From positions 1 to 64,000 of the forward strand of contig NZ_JAHUZB010000011.1 of NCBI RefSeq assembly GCF_019218635.1: DNA of 64,000 nt, written 5' to 3'. A program made the translations under genes and the position numbers. Positions 1 to 9,298 of the stretch are shown piece after piece. Below the pieces are notes generated by a model, which was not told where the DNA came from, did no database searches, and worked only from the letters and a program-made list of their open reading frames with translations. Position 1 is the first letter of the stretch. Every line of letters starts with the position of its first letter. The stretch comes from Enterococcus alishanensis (GTDB lineage Bacteria > Bacillota > Bacilli > Lactobacillales > Enterococcaceae).

Positions 1-2
1 AT

Positions 3-83
3 TCTATAGTCCTAGATAAAGATGTATTTAAAAAGGGGATTCGTCAAAGAGCGTTGATAAGGAACAAACTGTATAAATTTTAA
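3..83 (+). other. C-terminal tail of a gene cut by the window edge
   Basis: An open frame enters from the left edge and ends at TAA 81-83, giving 26 residues rich in Lys and Arg (ending RNKLYKF). It is followed at once by a good intrinsic terminator, so it is the true end of a gene. The family cannot be recognised from this tail. Confidence 0.6.
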
Positions 84-87
84 GTCA

Positions 88-118
88 TAAACCAGCTAGT
101 TTTTGCTAGCTGGTTTTC
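88..118 (+). terminator. Intrinsic terminator of the upstream gene
   Basis: Arms AACCAGCTAG and CTAGCTGGTT enclose a short T-rich loop and are followed by TTTTCGTTGTTT. It sits five bases after the stop codon at 83. Confidence 0.85.
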
Positions 119-422
119 GTTGTTTCAAAAACCAACCCTTGAACCATATCAATGCCTGCAAGATGCTTGTTTTTTTGAGGAACCACAATTATTTAGTTCA
201 AAATAAAACCGAATAAAATAAGATGACATATTTCGGATAATCTGAGTCACACATTTTCTTAAAATAGTAAATGAATCTATGATACAGAAAACTCAGTGTA
301 CAGAAAACGACCCTTTTCTGTACACTTTTCATTTCCACTCATTTTTTATTAGACGAAGATTATTTATACACAGTGAGCAAATTTGAATATGTTGGATTGC
401 AAGACTTAAATGGCCGATTGAC
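119..422. other. Intergenic stretch with one hairpin, no gene
   Basis: No open frame with a ribosome site was found. The only structure is the hairpin at 295-329, listed separately. Downstream from 362 the sequence begins to look like old coding DNA leading into the DUF5648 fragment. Confidence 0.5.
295..329. repeat. Hairpin family D, copy 1 (GTGTACAGAAAA arms)
   Basis: Inverted repeat AGTGTACAGAAAA ... TTTTCTGTACACT followed by TTTT. The same arms recur at 11716-11754. It can act as an intrinsic terminator. Both copies lie a few hundred bases upstream of a TGCATAAC-type motif near resolvase remnants. Confidence 0.7.
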
Positions 423-590
423 GGGGTTGCCTTCAAGAGTGTACTTTCAGATCATCAAGATGCTATAAGTGCCTATCGTCTATATAACTCTAATTCTGAA
501 GAACATTTCTATACTTTAAGCAAAAAAGAATACGATTATGTATCATCTAAAGGAAGGACAAAAAATGAACTTTTTATATACATAACTTAA
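423..590 (+). pseudogene. DUF5648 domain fragment (secreted-protein remnant)
   Basis: The frame reads GVAFKSVLS ... YRLYNSNSEEHFYTLS and stops at TAA 588-590. This is one repeat of the DUF5648 module seen intact in the genes at 5748 and 46731, here without start codon, signal peptide or the other repeats. The closest match in the window is the second repeat of the 5748 protein (GIAFQSVLS ... YRLYNQNSGEHFYTIS), which suggests a broken duplicate. Function of DUF5648 is unknown; it is common at the ends of secreted Gram-positive proteins. Confidence 0.75.
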
Positions 591-864
591 CAGTTATGCA
601 CACAATATAGATATGTATCTAATGGAAATAAATATATCAGGATTTTTTTTATTTTAATATATCTGCCATCATAATGAATATTTTATTAAAGGATATTGAT
701 TATGACTAAAGTAAATAATATAGTAATATACATAAAAAATCATTCCTAAATTTTTTTGTACCACTAAGAAATCGTTACTAAATATATTATGTATACGAAT
801 AATGGAAATTTGAAGTGATGGTATTTATTCAAAAAATCTAATTGAAAAGAGAGGGAGAGAGTAT

Positions 865-1530
865 ATGAACATTTTACTATTAACAAATAGCTTTTCATTT
901 GAAAATCCCTTTATTCAAGAACTAAATGCTATGAATCATGAAATTTTATGTAGCAAAAAATTAATCGCTCAGTTGACAAAAGATTCCATGAGCGAAAATT
1001 TATTGGCTTATTTCCAAGCAATTATTTTTAGCGAGACACTCCTAAACCGTGAAGTATATGATATATTAACAAAACAGAACCTTAAGCAGAGTATAGTTTG
1101 TTTAAAACAAGCAGGTGATTTAGATTTAGAAGAAGAAAAAATATGGGTTGAGAAGGGAATTACCAACTTCATTACAGAAAAATCGAATTTTGATGATATC
1201 AGAGAAATTTTTAGTATCACTGAAACAGCTGAGAAGAATATTACTAATCTATCTCCAAATGAAAATTTCTCTAAAAAAGAGGTAGGTAAAATCGTTCATG
1301 TTAGACTTTCGCGGCAAGAGCAAAAATTATTTGTAGAACTACAAAAAGCTAATAAAACAATCTCAAGAGAAGAATTATCGAGGAAATTATGGGGAAAGAC
1401 ATCAAATAATTCAACACTAAGCCAGCTTTCGAATTTAGTAAATAAAATCAACAAGAAGATGAAAGACAAGGGGGTCAATTTATACATATCGACGATTTGG
1501 AGAAATGGGTATATTTTAATAAGCCGATAA
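865..1530 (+). CDS. Winged-helix transcriptional regulator with degenerate receiver-like N-terminus
   Basis: This 221-residue protein starts at ATG 865 after a GAGAGGGAGAG ribosome site. Residues 1-115 have the alternating hydrophobic pattern of a receiver-like domain (MNILLLTNSF) but no clear phospho-acceptor Asp signature. Residues 145-221 look like an OmpR/PhoB-type winged helix (VRLSRQEQKLFVELQ, ISREELSRKLWG, ending in a TIWRNGYIL wing). It is probably a DNA-binding regulator that does not depend on a histidine kinase, as none is nearby. Its targets are unknown; surface-protein genes follow a few kilobases away. Confidence 0.7.
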   Translation: MNILLLTNSFSFENPFIQELNAMNHEILCSKKLIAQLTKDSMSENLLAYFQAIIFSETLLNREVYDILTKQNLKQSIVCLKQAGDLDLEEEKIWVEKGITNFITEKSNFDDIREIFSITETAEKNITNLSPNENFSKKEVGKIVHVRLSRQEQKLFVELQKANKTISREELSRKLWGKTSNNSTLSQLSNLVNKINKKMKDKGVNLYISTIWRNGYILISR

Positions 1531-1785
1531 ATTCAGATTAGTTAATTGCATATGAACGTAAATTAGAACGATTTCTATACTATAAATTGAAAAAGATGAT
1601 TGTTCTCTTTTACAGACCCTCCACTATTCTTTTAAAGGTTCCTATAATAGGACTACGGATAAGATATTCAATATAATCTATTAAAGAGCTTTTCTTTAAA
1701 ATTAATAAATGAATAAACTCTGTTTACTTATCAGATTTTTACTTGTCATTTTTGCAGATAAGTTGCAGACAGAAATAATTAAAAA

Positions 1786-1824
1786 AACTACGTACCTAAT
1801 TCATGGCTGCGTAGTCTTTTTGGA
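1786..1824 (-). terminator. Terminator of the resolvase remnant
   Basis: On the minus strand, arms GACTACG and CGTAGT enclose the end of the resolvase frame and lead into TTTTTTT. It overlaps the stop codon of the gene. Confidence 0.6.
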
Positions 1825-2408
1825 TTCTATAAACTGTTTGATGTGTAACACTATAATCTTTAGCAATTTTCGAGATTGCCGTCCCTTTTTCTAATTCGTC
1901 TACAATATTTCGATAAACTGCACGTCGTTGAGGATTTTTAGCATTAGACCCATACAACTTTGGTCTTCCTTTGTACACACCATTACTTTTAGCAATGTTT
2001 ATCCCCTGGGCCTGTCTTCTTTTAGATTCAGTTCTTTCTTGTTCCGATATCATAGCCAATATTTGAACAATTAAATCTTTGATAAAACGATCTAATAGAG
2101 GATTACCAATTGCTTCAGCCATAATTGGAAGGCTTGTAATAACGAGTTTTACATTTTTCTGTTTTAGATAATTTACAGTCTGGATAACTTCATCATAATT
2201 TCTCCCTAAACGGTCAATTGCTTCAACCATAAATGTATCTTCTTCTCGAACAAAATTTAAAGCTTCTTGAAAAATTGGACGCTGCTCAATTGTGGCGCCT
2301 GTTTTTTTTCTCTACAAAAATTTTTTCAGCATCAAATTTTTCTAGAGAATCAATTTGCCTTTCCAAATTTTGGTTGATTGTTGAAACTCGTGCATGTGCA
2401 ACTTTCAA
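1796..2408 (-). pseudogene. Serine recombinase/resolvase, frameshifted
   Basis: The resolvase N-terminus (KVAHARVSTINQNLERQI, catalytic Ser in RVST) starts at TTG 2408 behind an AAAGGTGAT site. After FVEKK the frame is lost in a run of eight A where seven would keep it. The remainder ([26 protein letters not shown] and a C-terminal helix-turn-helix with [21 protein letters not shown]) is open from 2230 to the stop at 1796. With one base removed it would be a full-length resolvase of about 200 residues. It is either recently inactivated or a sequencing error in the homopolymer. Confidence 0.85.
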
Positions 2409-2483
2409 AATATCACCTTTTCAAAATTTCTATCATACACCCTAGTCATACAACAGAAATCTAGATTTTCCAATATATTTATG

Positions 2484-2515
2484 TTGTCTATTTAAGGTAC
2501 GCCCTAAATAGACAA
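2484..2515. promoter_or_regulatory. 11-bp-arm palindrome upstream of the resolvase
   Basis: TTGTCTATTTA and TAAATAGACAA flank a 10-base centre. It lies about 80 bases upstream of the resolvase start and has no T run, so it looks like a recombinase or repressor binding site (res/operator) and not a terminator. Confidence 0.45.
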
Positions 2516-2680
2516 TAATAGGATTTATTAAGGGAGATGAATTGTGAGTAAGGGAAATTTTTTTGCATTTGTGCACATCAGTAGTTGAAAAAATTGCAAT
2601 ATAATTTTAAAAGTGACACTTTTAAGTGTTAATTAGATTATTAGGCGGTATTCAATATAAATCACATTATTTACAGTAGT

Positions 2681-3395
2681 TTAAACTAACTCTTCAAACT
2701 CCTGTGGGCTTAGATAGTGAATCGAGCTATGGATCCGATTTCGGTTATAAAATCCTTCAATGTAGCTAAATAGCGCTCGATTTGCTTCTTCAAAATCCGA
2801 GTAGCTAGTCGTGTAGACTTCTTCCTTTTTCAATGAAGCATGGAAAGATTCGATTCCAGCATTATCATAAGGTGTTCCCTTTCTACTATAAGAATGACAT
2901 AATGCATTTTTGCTTTTTTCAGCGTTTGAATGACACAATCCACAGTCATTCGTTTTGAAAATGTATAGCTAATAATATTTTTTGTGTGTAAATCCATGAT
3001 TGAAGATAAGTAACACAAACCATTTTTCTTAGTAGGAATGTAAGTAATGTCAGCTGCCCATTTCTCACAGATAGTCTTAGTAGAAAAGTCCTGATTTAAG
3101 AGGTTTTCTTTTGAAATAATCGGTTTATTAGACCTTTGAGGTCTAAATTTTTTAACTACAATCGACCTTAAATTTAATTGTTTCATCAGCTTTTGAACAT
3201 TTTAAGAGATACTGAAATACCTTCTTTTAATAAAACTTGATGAATCTTTGTGGCACCATAGCGTTGTTTATTCGTAAAAAAAATTGTTGAAATCTTCTTT
3301 TTCAACTTATTATTTCTGACTTCTGTAACTGTCAATGGTTTGTTCTTATAAAAATAATAGACACTTCTAGGGATTTCTAATAACCGACACAACAA
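2681..3395 (-). pseudogene. IS3-family transposase orfB, several frameshifts
   Basis: Three overlapping frames together give an IS150-type transposase. 3395-3186 holds the N-terminal part (RLLEIPRSVYYFYKNK, KQRYGATKIHQVL). 3186-2830 holds the integrase core start (KWAADITYIPTKKNGLCYL, SSIMDLHTKNII). 2938-2681 holds the end (RKGTPYDNAGIESFHASLKK, NRNRIHSSIHYLSPQEFE). The DDE residues are recognisable but spread over different frames, so no active enzyme is made. Confidence 0.8.
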
Positions 3396-3445
3396 AGAAA
3401 CAGTGTAATCCTTACACCATTTTTCAATAAATTGAACAAGCGAAT

Positions 3446-3700
3446 TCAGGTTTCCCGAGAGAATATGGCTACGGCTTTTTTTAAGATTTCAAGTTCCTCT
3501 TTCAAACGAGCATTTTCTTTTCTCAGTTCAGCCACTTCTTTTCCAGTCAGTCCTGTGGACTGATTAGGTAAATATAAATTCTTCCATTTGTAAATCGTTG
3601 CTTCAGATAAGCCATATTCTTTCGCCAATCCACGAACAGAACGTCCAGTTTGATTCAGTTCAACAATCATCTGTTTGAAATTTTCTTCGCTTCGGGTCAT
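3446..3700 (-). CDS. IS3-family transposase orfA (helix-turn-helix)
   Basis: This short protein of about 84 residues carries a helix-turn-helix (VRGLAKEYGLSEATIYKWKNLY) and a C-terminal leucine-zipper-like helix (AELRKENARLKEELEILKKA), the usual orfA layout. ATG 3700 is preferred over ATG 3709 because GAGG then sits nine bases upstream. The partner orfB is broken, so this frame is probably an inactive leftover, although it is open. Confidence 0.75.
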   Translation of the reverse strand: MTRSEENFKQMIVELNQTGRSVRGLAKEYGLSEATIYKWKNLYLPNQSTGLTGKEVAELRKENARLKEELEILKKAVAIFSRET

Positions 3701-3777
3701 AAAAATCATCCTCTCGTAGATAAGTTTAATTTATTTTTGTCTCTACGAAAAGCTATCTAAGATTTGATACTAACACC

Positions 3778-4606
3778 ATTTTGGTCGTCACCGCAAAATT
3801 GAACAATTAGCTGAAGAGAGCCTACCGGCTCGATGGCTAACCCAAGAACAAATGCCTATCTATCGAACAATCGCTCACTTTCGTATCTCCAATGAGTTAA
3901 AAACCCTGATCGAAAAAAGACTTGATTCGTTAATTGATTACTTAAGAGAACGACAATTGATCAATGATTCTATTTTTATTGATGGGACGAAACTGTTAGC
4001 CGACGCCAATAAATATAATTTCGTTTGGAAAAAAAGTACAATCAAATACGACAAAATGAATCGCAATCAGATCATTGGTTTAATGACAGAATTCAAAGAA
4101 GCCTATGGGATGGGTCATATTCCTGAAGGAACTACACTCACATTAGATATGTTAGATGAAGTACTCACCAGATTGGAATTACGTTTGGAAGAATTGGATC
4201 AGGAAGTCAATGAAACCAAAAAGATTTCACCTAATCCAGACAAGCAACAACGAAGAACTTTGAAATCTAAACAACACAAACTGAAGGAAAAACGCGAAAA
4301 GATGGTGAATCACCAATTACGCCTATCTATTTGTGGTGTCCGTAATAGTTATTTGAAAACAGATACTGACGCAATATTTATGCGAGTAAAAGAAGATCCT
4401 ATGCGAAAAGGGCAATTAAAACCGGCTTACAATCTTCAATTGGCTACCAGTAATCAATTCATTTTGAATTATGATGTTTATCAAAATCCTACGGATACGA
4501 AGACCTTACGTCCTTTTCTAGAAAAAATGAATATGACAAATCAACTAATAAAAACAATTGCAGATAGTGGTACAATAATCAAAACGATTGAAGAAAAGTT
4601 AGGCTG
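3778..4606 (+). pseudogene. IS1182-family transposase, truncated at both ends
   Basis: The frame reads through from HFGRHRKIEQLAEESLPARW into MPIYRTIAHFRIS ... and FIDGTKLLADANKYNFVWKK, typical of IS1182-family transposases, up to about IADSG before decaying. The N-terminal 80-100 residues are missing at the IS3 junction (about 3775). The last third, with the catalytic Glu region, is lost after 4606. The longest open piece begins at ATG 3852. Confidence 0.8.
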
Positions 4607-4662
4607 AAAGTATCGTTGTTTTTGAATATGGGAAATTATTTTCAATTAAAAAGGGGTTAAAT

Positions 4663-5273
4663 ATGAAGAAACAACAGGTTTAAAAGAATAAGTTTTTAAG
4701 AGCATTGTTACTTATGATTGTTTTGTGTTAAGTCTAAAACATTTTTTTCCGGATTTTTGTCATAGGAGCCATCAAAATTTTTTGAACGAAAGCGTTAGAA
4801 AGCGATCCCAAAGGAACTCTTGTTAATTTAAATCAATTAAAATAAATTTATAAAATGATTTTTAAACGATATTAAATATCAACATGCTGTGATTATTTCA
4901 TTTTTATAATAAAATCATTTAACTTTTGCTAGAAATTTTAAATAAAGAGGGGGAGATATATTAGAATTATTCTGGGTCTTTCTGGTTGTCAGCTTTTTAA
5001 AGGGTTATCAAATGAATTATTAATGTGAGGTGCTGGAACAAAAAGTGAGTTTCAAGTGATGGTGAGAAAAATTATGGGCTGGTCAGCCATCATGCTTATC
5101 AAGGGGATCTGCTCTTTTCGTCTGTAATACATGCTAAAAACGGCGAGAAAGTTAATTCTGCAGGTACACAATGGTTAGATGTATCCGATGACGAAAAACT
5201 TGTTACATTAGTTACATGCGGGGGCACTAGCGGCGGTGATAGAATAATTGTTCGAGACGATTATGTCTATTGA
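4663..5273 (+). pseudogene. Decayed class A-type sortase
   Basis: From about 5076 to TGA 5271-5273 the frame reads LVSHHAYQGDLLFSS ... KNGEKV ... KLVTLVTCGGTSGGDRIIVRDD. This matches the sortase core in order: catalytic His in a HH..LF motif, catalytic Cys in TLVTC and the downstream Arg in RIIV. The middle of the beta-barrel is shortened. Upstream at 4663 a possible N-terminus (MKKQQV, stop, then a hydrophobic stretch FLRALLLMIVLC) may be its membrane anchor. No intact sortase was found in the window, although an LPQAG-anchored protein is encoded at 50326. Confidence 0.6.
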
Positions 5274-5747
5274 TGAGGCCAGAATATTTCAATTTAGAAC
5301 AAAGAAGGATTTAAATTTTTTTCTCCTCCATAATAAAGTAAAATGATTAATAAATTATCAACCTGCTTAACTTCTGGAATCACAGGGAGAATATTTCATA
5401 TTTTTAATCTTTTTTAATGCAAAAATATTAATTTTTTTTTAGAGAGGAATAAGTAAAAAGTATCTATAGATATATGCTATAGTGAGCTACCTAAATTTTA
5501 TGAACTGTCTTTAATTTCAAAATTGGAAGCATAAAATGATGATTCTTTGACAGATATATCAACGAATAGAATATTCATTGATAATTATACAATTGCTTCA
5601 TTATCATATTTTAGTAATGAAGTTAAAATATAGAAACCACTTTAGATATTTTGAGAGTTTCACGTACCTGATGGGCAAAATATTGCCTAACATGCTATTT
5701 AATAAGAGATCACTCCACAAGTTGAAGAGTGAATAAGGGAGAATTAA
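5274..5747. other. Intergenic, no gene seen
   Basis: Very AT-rich with stops in all frames. The final 20 bases hold the ribosome site AAGGGAG for the surface protein that follows. No clear promoter consensus or terminator was identified. Confidence 0.5.
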
Positions 5748-7253
5748 ATGAAAAATATATATATTATTTTTATGCCGTTATTATTAATGTCACTATTTTT
5801 ATTTCCAAATGTTAGTTCTGCAGAAATTCAAACAGCCACTTGGGGTACTGCCCCTGTATCATTTGATAGTGATACTGGAAATCTGACTGTTGAATCTGGT
5901 GAAATTACACCAGAACAGACACCTACTGTTGGCTCTGTTATAAATAAAGAATCTATTAAAAGCATTAATTTTGTCGGTAATGTGATTGCTCCAGAAGACA
6001 GTAGTTTTTTATTCTCTAGGTATACGTACTATACCAACTTATCTTCAATAAAGGGTAATCTAGATACTTCGTATGTTAAAAATATGTCAAGTATGTTAAA
6101 TAATTCCAACATAATATCTGCTGACTTGAGCCAGTGGAATACTTCTAATGTAGAAAATATGTCATCAATGTTTTCAGGTAGTAAAATTAAAAATTATTCA
6201 ATTAATAGTTGGGACACTTCAAAAGTTACAACGATGAGATCAATGTTCCAAGATTCATCAGTAAATATTATTGATTTGAGCAATTGGAACATTTCTAATG
6301 TGACAGATTTGGGCTATATGTTTTATCATTCTAAATTAACTTCATTAAATATTTTTAATTGGGATACATCGAATGTCAAAGATTATGGTGGTATGCTAGG
6401 ATTTAACTCTACAATTGCTTCATTAACTCTAGGTGAAAAGAGCTTATTATCAGAAAATGTTGTACTTTCTGATGGAATAATATCCAATATCATTGATTAT
6501 ACAGGTAGATGGACACAGAGAGACTCTAATTTTGAAAAGAATATCTATGCGAATAGTTCAAGCTTTATGAAATACTATGACGGATCAAAACCAGGAACGT
6601 ATGAACGAGAAAGAAAAGCTGCCAATATAACTATTAATTATCAGGATACTGATGGAAATATGCTGATGCCCAGTCAGATATTAACAGGTAATATTGGTGA
6701 TGCTTACAATACAAAAAAAATTGATATAACAGGATATTTGTTTAAAAAAGTTCAAGGTTTAGAGTCTGGAGAATTCAGTGAAAATCCACAAATGATTACG
6801 TATTTATACGAAAAAGATACTTCTAGTAAATTAGTACCAATTTGGCGAGCATATAATCTGAATAGTGGGGATCATTTATATACAACGAGTATTGATGAAT
6901 ATAGTTGGATAGTGGGACTTAAATGGCAAGCAGAAGGAATTGCTTTTCAAAGTGTCTTATCTTCCTACCAAGGATCCGTACCCATATACCGATTATACAA
7001 CCAAAATTCTGGCGAACATTTTTACACCATTAGCGAAAGTGAATATAATAGCGTATCAAAAAAAGGGTGGAATAAAGAGAATATAGGATTTTATATGGTT
7101 CCTAAAGAGGAGGGAATACCAATTTATAGGGTATTTAATCCGAACGCAACTGGGCCTGGTTCTCACTTATTTACCGAGAGTAAAGATGAAGCTAATTGGT
7201 TAATCAATCAAGGTTGGTCAAATGAAGGTGTAGCTTTTTACTCACCAAAATAA
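5748..7253 (+). CDS. Secreted BspA-like repeat protein with MucBP-like and DUF5648 domains
   Basis: Residues 1-25 form a signal peptide (hydrophobic core PLLLMSLFLFPN, cleavage near VSSA-EI). Residues 100-225 contain BspA/DUF285 repeats, a repeated W.TSNV.NM..MF pattern. Residues 285-360 resemble a mucin-binding MucBP domain (ITINYQDTDGN). Residues 365-501 are three DUF5648 repeats (YRLYNQNSGEHFYT, PIYRVFNPNATGPGSHLFT). There is no LPxTG motif or C-terminal membrane helix, so it is released or held non-covalently. It probably has an adhesion or glycan-binding role, which is inferred. ATG follows AAGGGAG. Confidence 0.85.
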   Translation: MKNIYIIFMPLLLMSLFLFPNVSSAEIQTATWGTAPVSFDSDTGNLTVESGEITPEQTPTVGSVINKESIKSINFVGNVIAPEDSSFLFSRYTYYTNLSSIKGNLDTSYVKNMSSMLNNSNIISADLSQWNTSNVENMSSMFSGSKIKNYSINSWDTSKVTTMRSMFQDSSVNIIDLSNWNISNVTDLGYMFYHSKLTSLNIFNWDTSNVKDYGGMLGFNSTIASLTLGEKSLLSENVVLSDGIISNIIDYTGRWTQRDSNFEKNIYANSSSFMKYYDGSKPGTYERERKAANITINYQDTDGNMLMPSQILTGNIGDAYNTKKIDITGYLFKKVQGLESGEFSENPQMITYLYEKDTSSKLVPIWRAYNLNSGDHLYTTSIDEYSWIVGLKWQAEGIAFQSVLSSYQGSVPIYRLYNQNSGEHFYTISESEYNSVSKKGWNKENIGFYMVPKEEGIPIYRVFNPNATGPGSHLFTESKDEANWLINQGWSNEGVAFYSPK

Positions 7254-7382
7254 GAATGACAAATATAGTGGATAAAAAGCTTATTCCGTAAACTAAAAAA
7301 GTTCTTCTCATTCCTGTAATTAAAGTTATAATTTTAAAAGCTAGGAAATAGCTAAAGATTTTTCTAGAATATATTTACTGTC

Positions 7383-7413
7383 TGACTCTCGTTTTAAACG
7401 AGAGTCTTTTTAT
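7383..7413 (+). terminator. Intrinsic terminator after the surface protein
   Basis: GACTCTCGTTT and AAACGAGAGTC form a near-perfect hairpin followed by TTTTTATT. The rest of the 7254-7634 gap holds nothing recognisable except the ribosome site GAAAGGAG of the next gene. Confidence 0.9.
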
Positions 7414-7634
7414 TGCATACTAACACTGAATGTTTACAGCATACCCATTTGTGGCACTTCTTGTTATGACGTAATGCTTTATAGACTGCCTTTAATTGAA
7501 TTTTTAATCTGTAACCTTTAAGTGCTATATTAATTAACTGAGTCATTTTGAAGCTGCATCTTGTAAATGAGTCAAATTTAGATAGATTGAAATAAATTTT
7601 TCTGATAATATTATATCTTTGAAAGGAGATTATT

Positions 7635-8225
7635 ATGAAAAGAATATCAGAACAAGGAAAAGTATCATTTTCTCAAGCTTTCAGTGATTTTTTTAAAGGA
7701 TATGCTGACTTTAGAGGACGGTCTACACGTAGAGGTTATTGGTTTGCAATGTTAGGTGTTTTAGTTGTTTATCTTATTTTAACGATTATTACCGTTGCTT
7801 CTTCTAGTAATAGAGAATATTATGAATCACCTATCAATGATTTTATGCTATTTATAATATTAGTATTTTCATTAGCAATTATCATGCCTTCTATCGCGTT
7901 GTCAGTAAGAAGACTAAGAGATACTGGCTTGAAAAGTAAAGCAATTTTAGTCTTATACATTGTATACTATGCACTTAGTTATACTTGGGGTATGAATTTA
8001 TATTCATCTGTATTAAACTCAGTATCTAGTATGGCTTCTGTGTATGGCGGTTATTCGGGTGCAAGTCCATCTTTAGCTAGTCTAAACTTTTCTGGATCAC
8101 CAATAATTACATTTTTCACTATGCTATTATCTATATTTATAACTATCAGTGCTTTTTTACCTACAGATATGTTTGCTACCAGCAGTAAAAATTCGGTATT
8201 AACTTCAATTTTTGCAGAAAAATAA
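7635..8225 (+). CDS. DUF805 family membrane protein
   Basis: The 196-residue protein opens with the characteristic DUF805 start (FSQAFSDFFKGYADFRGRSTRRGYWF), followed by a membrane helix, a long hydrophobic segment, and the VRRLRDTGLKSK motif near residue 95. A second hydrophobic half follows. The residue 110-165 insert with Ser/Gly repeats is longer than in many relatives. Function of the family is unknown. A good ribosome site GAAAGGAG precedes the ATG. Confidence 0.9.
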   Translation: MKRISEQGKVSFSQAFSDFFKGYADFRGRSTRRGYWFAMLGVLVVYLILTIITVASSSNREYYESPINDFMLFIILVFSLAIIMPSIALSVRRLRDTGLKSKAILVLYIVYYALSYTWGMNLYSSVLNSVSSMASVYGGYSGASPSLASLNFSGSPIITFFTMLLSIFITISAFLPTDMFATSSKNSVLTSIFAEK

Positions 8226-8236
8226 TTATAAAATCA

Positions 8237-8270
8237 AAACAGGTATCTCTATAGGTTCCTGTTTTTTCTT
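8237..8270 (+). terminator. Intrinsic terminator after DUF805 gene
   Basis: AAAACAGGTA and TTCCTGTTTTTT form a hairpin with a T run just downstream of the stop at 8225. Confidence 0.75.
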
Positions 8271-8392
8271 CCATTTTAGCAAGAGCTTCTATAATAATTA
8301 AAAAAATTTGCATACACGCTATTTTCATAAAAAATAATTTTTACACTTTTTATTGTAATAAAATTCCATATAATCTAGAATAGTCTTAGTTA

Positions 8393-8437
8393 AATGACCG
8401 TAAAAACGTTTTTTTTGTAATTTATGGTCATTTACCA
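8393..8437. repeat. Hairpin upstream of the lipoprotein gene
   Basis: AAATGACCGTAAA and TTTATGGTCATTT flank a T-rich loop about 40 bases before the lipoprotein start. It lacks a following T run, so it may be a leader structure or operator. Confidence 0.4.
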
Positions 8438-8474
8438 ATGGATATAAAAATTTATAGAAAATAGGAGAATAAAA

Positions 8475-8981
8475 TTGAAAAAAATAAGCGTGATATTTTT
8501 AGGGATTGTGACATTATTGAGTTTAGCGGCGTGCTCCAATAAAGGAACAAGTCCTTCAAGTTCTAGTACTTCAACAAGCATTTCGGAAAAAAGTAGTAAA
8601 AGTAATGACGTTACTACGAGTTCTACTGCTGCCTCTACAGAAAGTAGTTCGTCAAACTACCTTAGTTTGATGATTGAAGCAGCACAATCACAGTTACCAA
8701 GTTTGAAGGCACAAGCTGGTGATTCCGTTGCAGATATCACAATAGAAGAAGGTCCTGATAGCACTGTAATATATAACTACACTTTTGCTCAAGCACCTGG
8801 AGTGGCTATTGATGCTGAAGCAATGAAACCTACTTTAGTTAAGGCGATGAAGCCAACCTTAGACAGTTTAAAAGGATTTGTGCCTGATGCTAAAATAGAA
8901 GTTAATTATTTAAATCCTGATGGATCACAAGTTGCCTCATTTACAATTACACAAGAAGATACTGCACAGGTATCTGAATAA
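8475..8981 (+). CDS. Surface lipoprotein, DUF4854-like
   Basis: The protein starts at TTG 8475 after AGGAG and has a lipoprotein signal (lipobox LAAC at residues 17-20). A Ser/Thr-rich linker (residues 22-60) leads to a C-terminal domain of about 100 residues (LSLMIEAAQSQLPSLK, VKAMKPTLDSLKG, YLNPDGSQVASFTI) that resembles the DUF4854 domain of small Gram-positive lipoproteins. It would be lipid-anchored on the outer face of the membrane. Its role is unknown. It is monocistronic, closed by the hairpin at 9001. Confidence 0.8.
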   Translation: MKKISVIFLGIVTLLSLAACSNKGTSPSSSSTSTSISEKSSKSNDVTTSSTAASTESSSSNYLSLMIEAAQSQLPSLKAQAGDSVADITIEEGPDSTVIYNYTFAQAPGVAIDAEAMKPTLVKAMKPTLDSLKGFVPDAKIEVNYLNPDGSQVASFTITQEDTAQVSE

Positions 8982-9000
8982 AAAATAAAATTTATTCCTT

Positions 9001-9036
9001 AAGAGGAAAGAAACCTATAGGTTTCTTTCCTCTTTA
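9001..9036 (+). terminator. Terminator of the lipoprotein gene
   Basis: Perfect 15-bp arms AAGAGGAAAGAAACC and GGTTTCTTTCCTCTT with a four-base loop, just after the stop codon. Confidence 0.85.
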
Positions 9037-9048
9037 TCTATAGTCTAT

Positions 9049-9076
9049 GTCCATTATAGATATACTTATAATGGAC
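9049..9076. repeat. Hairpin family A, copy 1 (GTCCATTATA arms)
   Basis: GTCCATTATA, an eight-base centre, then TATAATGGAC, followed by TTTTT. Near-identical copies lie at 46545-46572 and 60334-60361. Confidence 0.85.
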
Positions 9077-9298
9077 TTTTTGATTATTGATAATTCAATG
9101 CTGATGACTGACCATTTCATATGTCTATTAAATACATTCAATTATATGTATAACAGATAGAAAGGTTTAAATTTACGGTTCAGGACCAATTCAATATTTT
9201 ATTACACTAATTAGATGAATAAATTATTTGATGCTATATTGCTTAAGTTTATTTGTCATGCTATTATTATTAAAATTTTATTAGAATGAGGTGTTAGT

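Larger units (their letters stand above)
2681..3775 (-). mobile_element. Degenerate IS3-family insertion sequence
   Basis: An orfA (3446-3700) and a broken orfB (2681-3395) lie in the order typical of IS3-family elements. The right boundary is set where IS1182-type coding sequence begins at about 3778. I could not define convincing terminal inverted repeats, so the ends are approximate. Confidence 0.75.
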
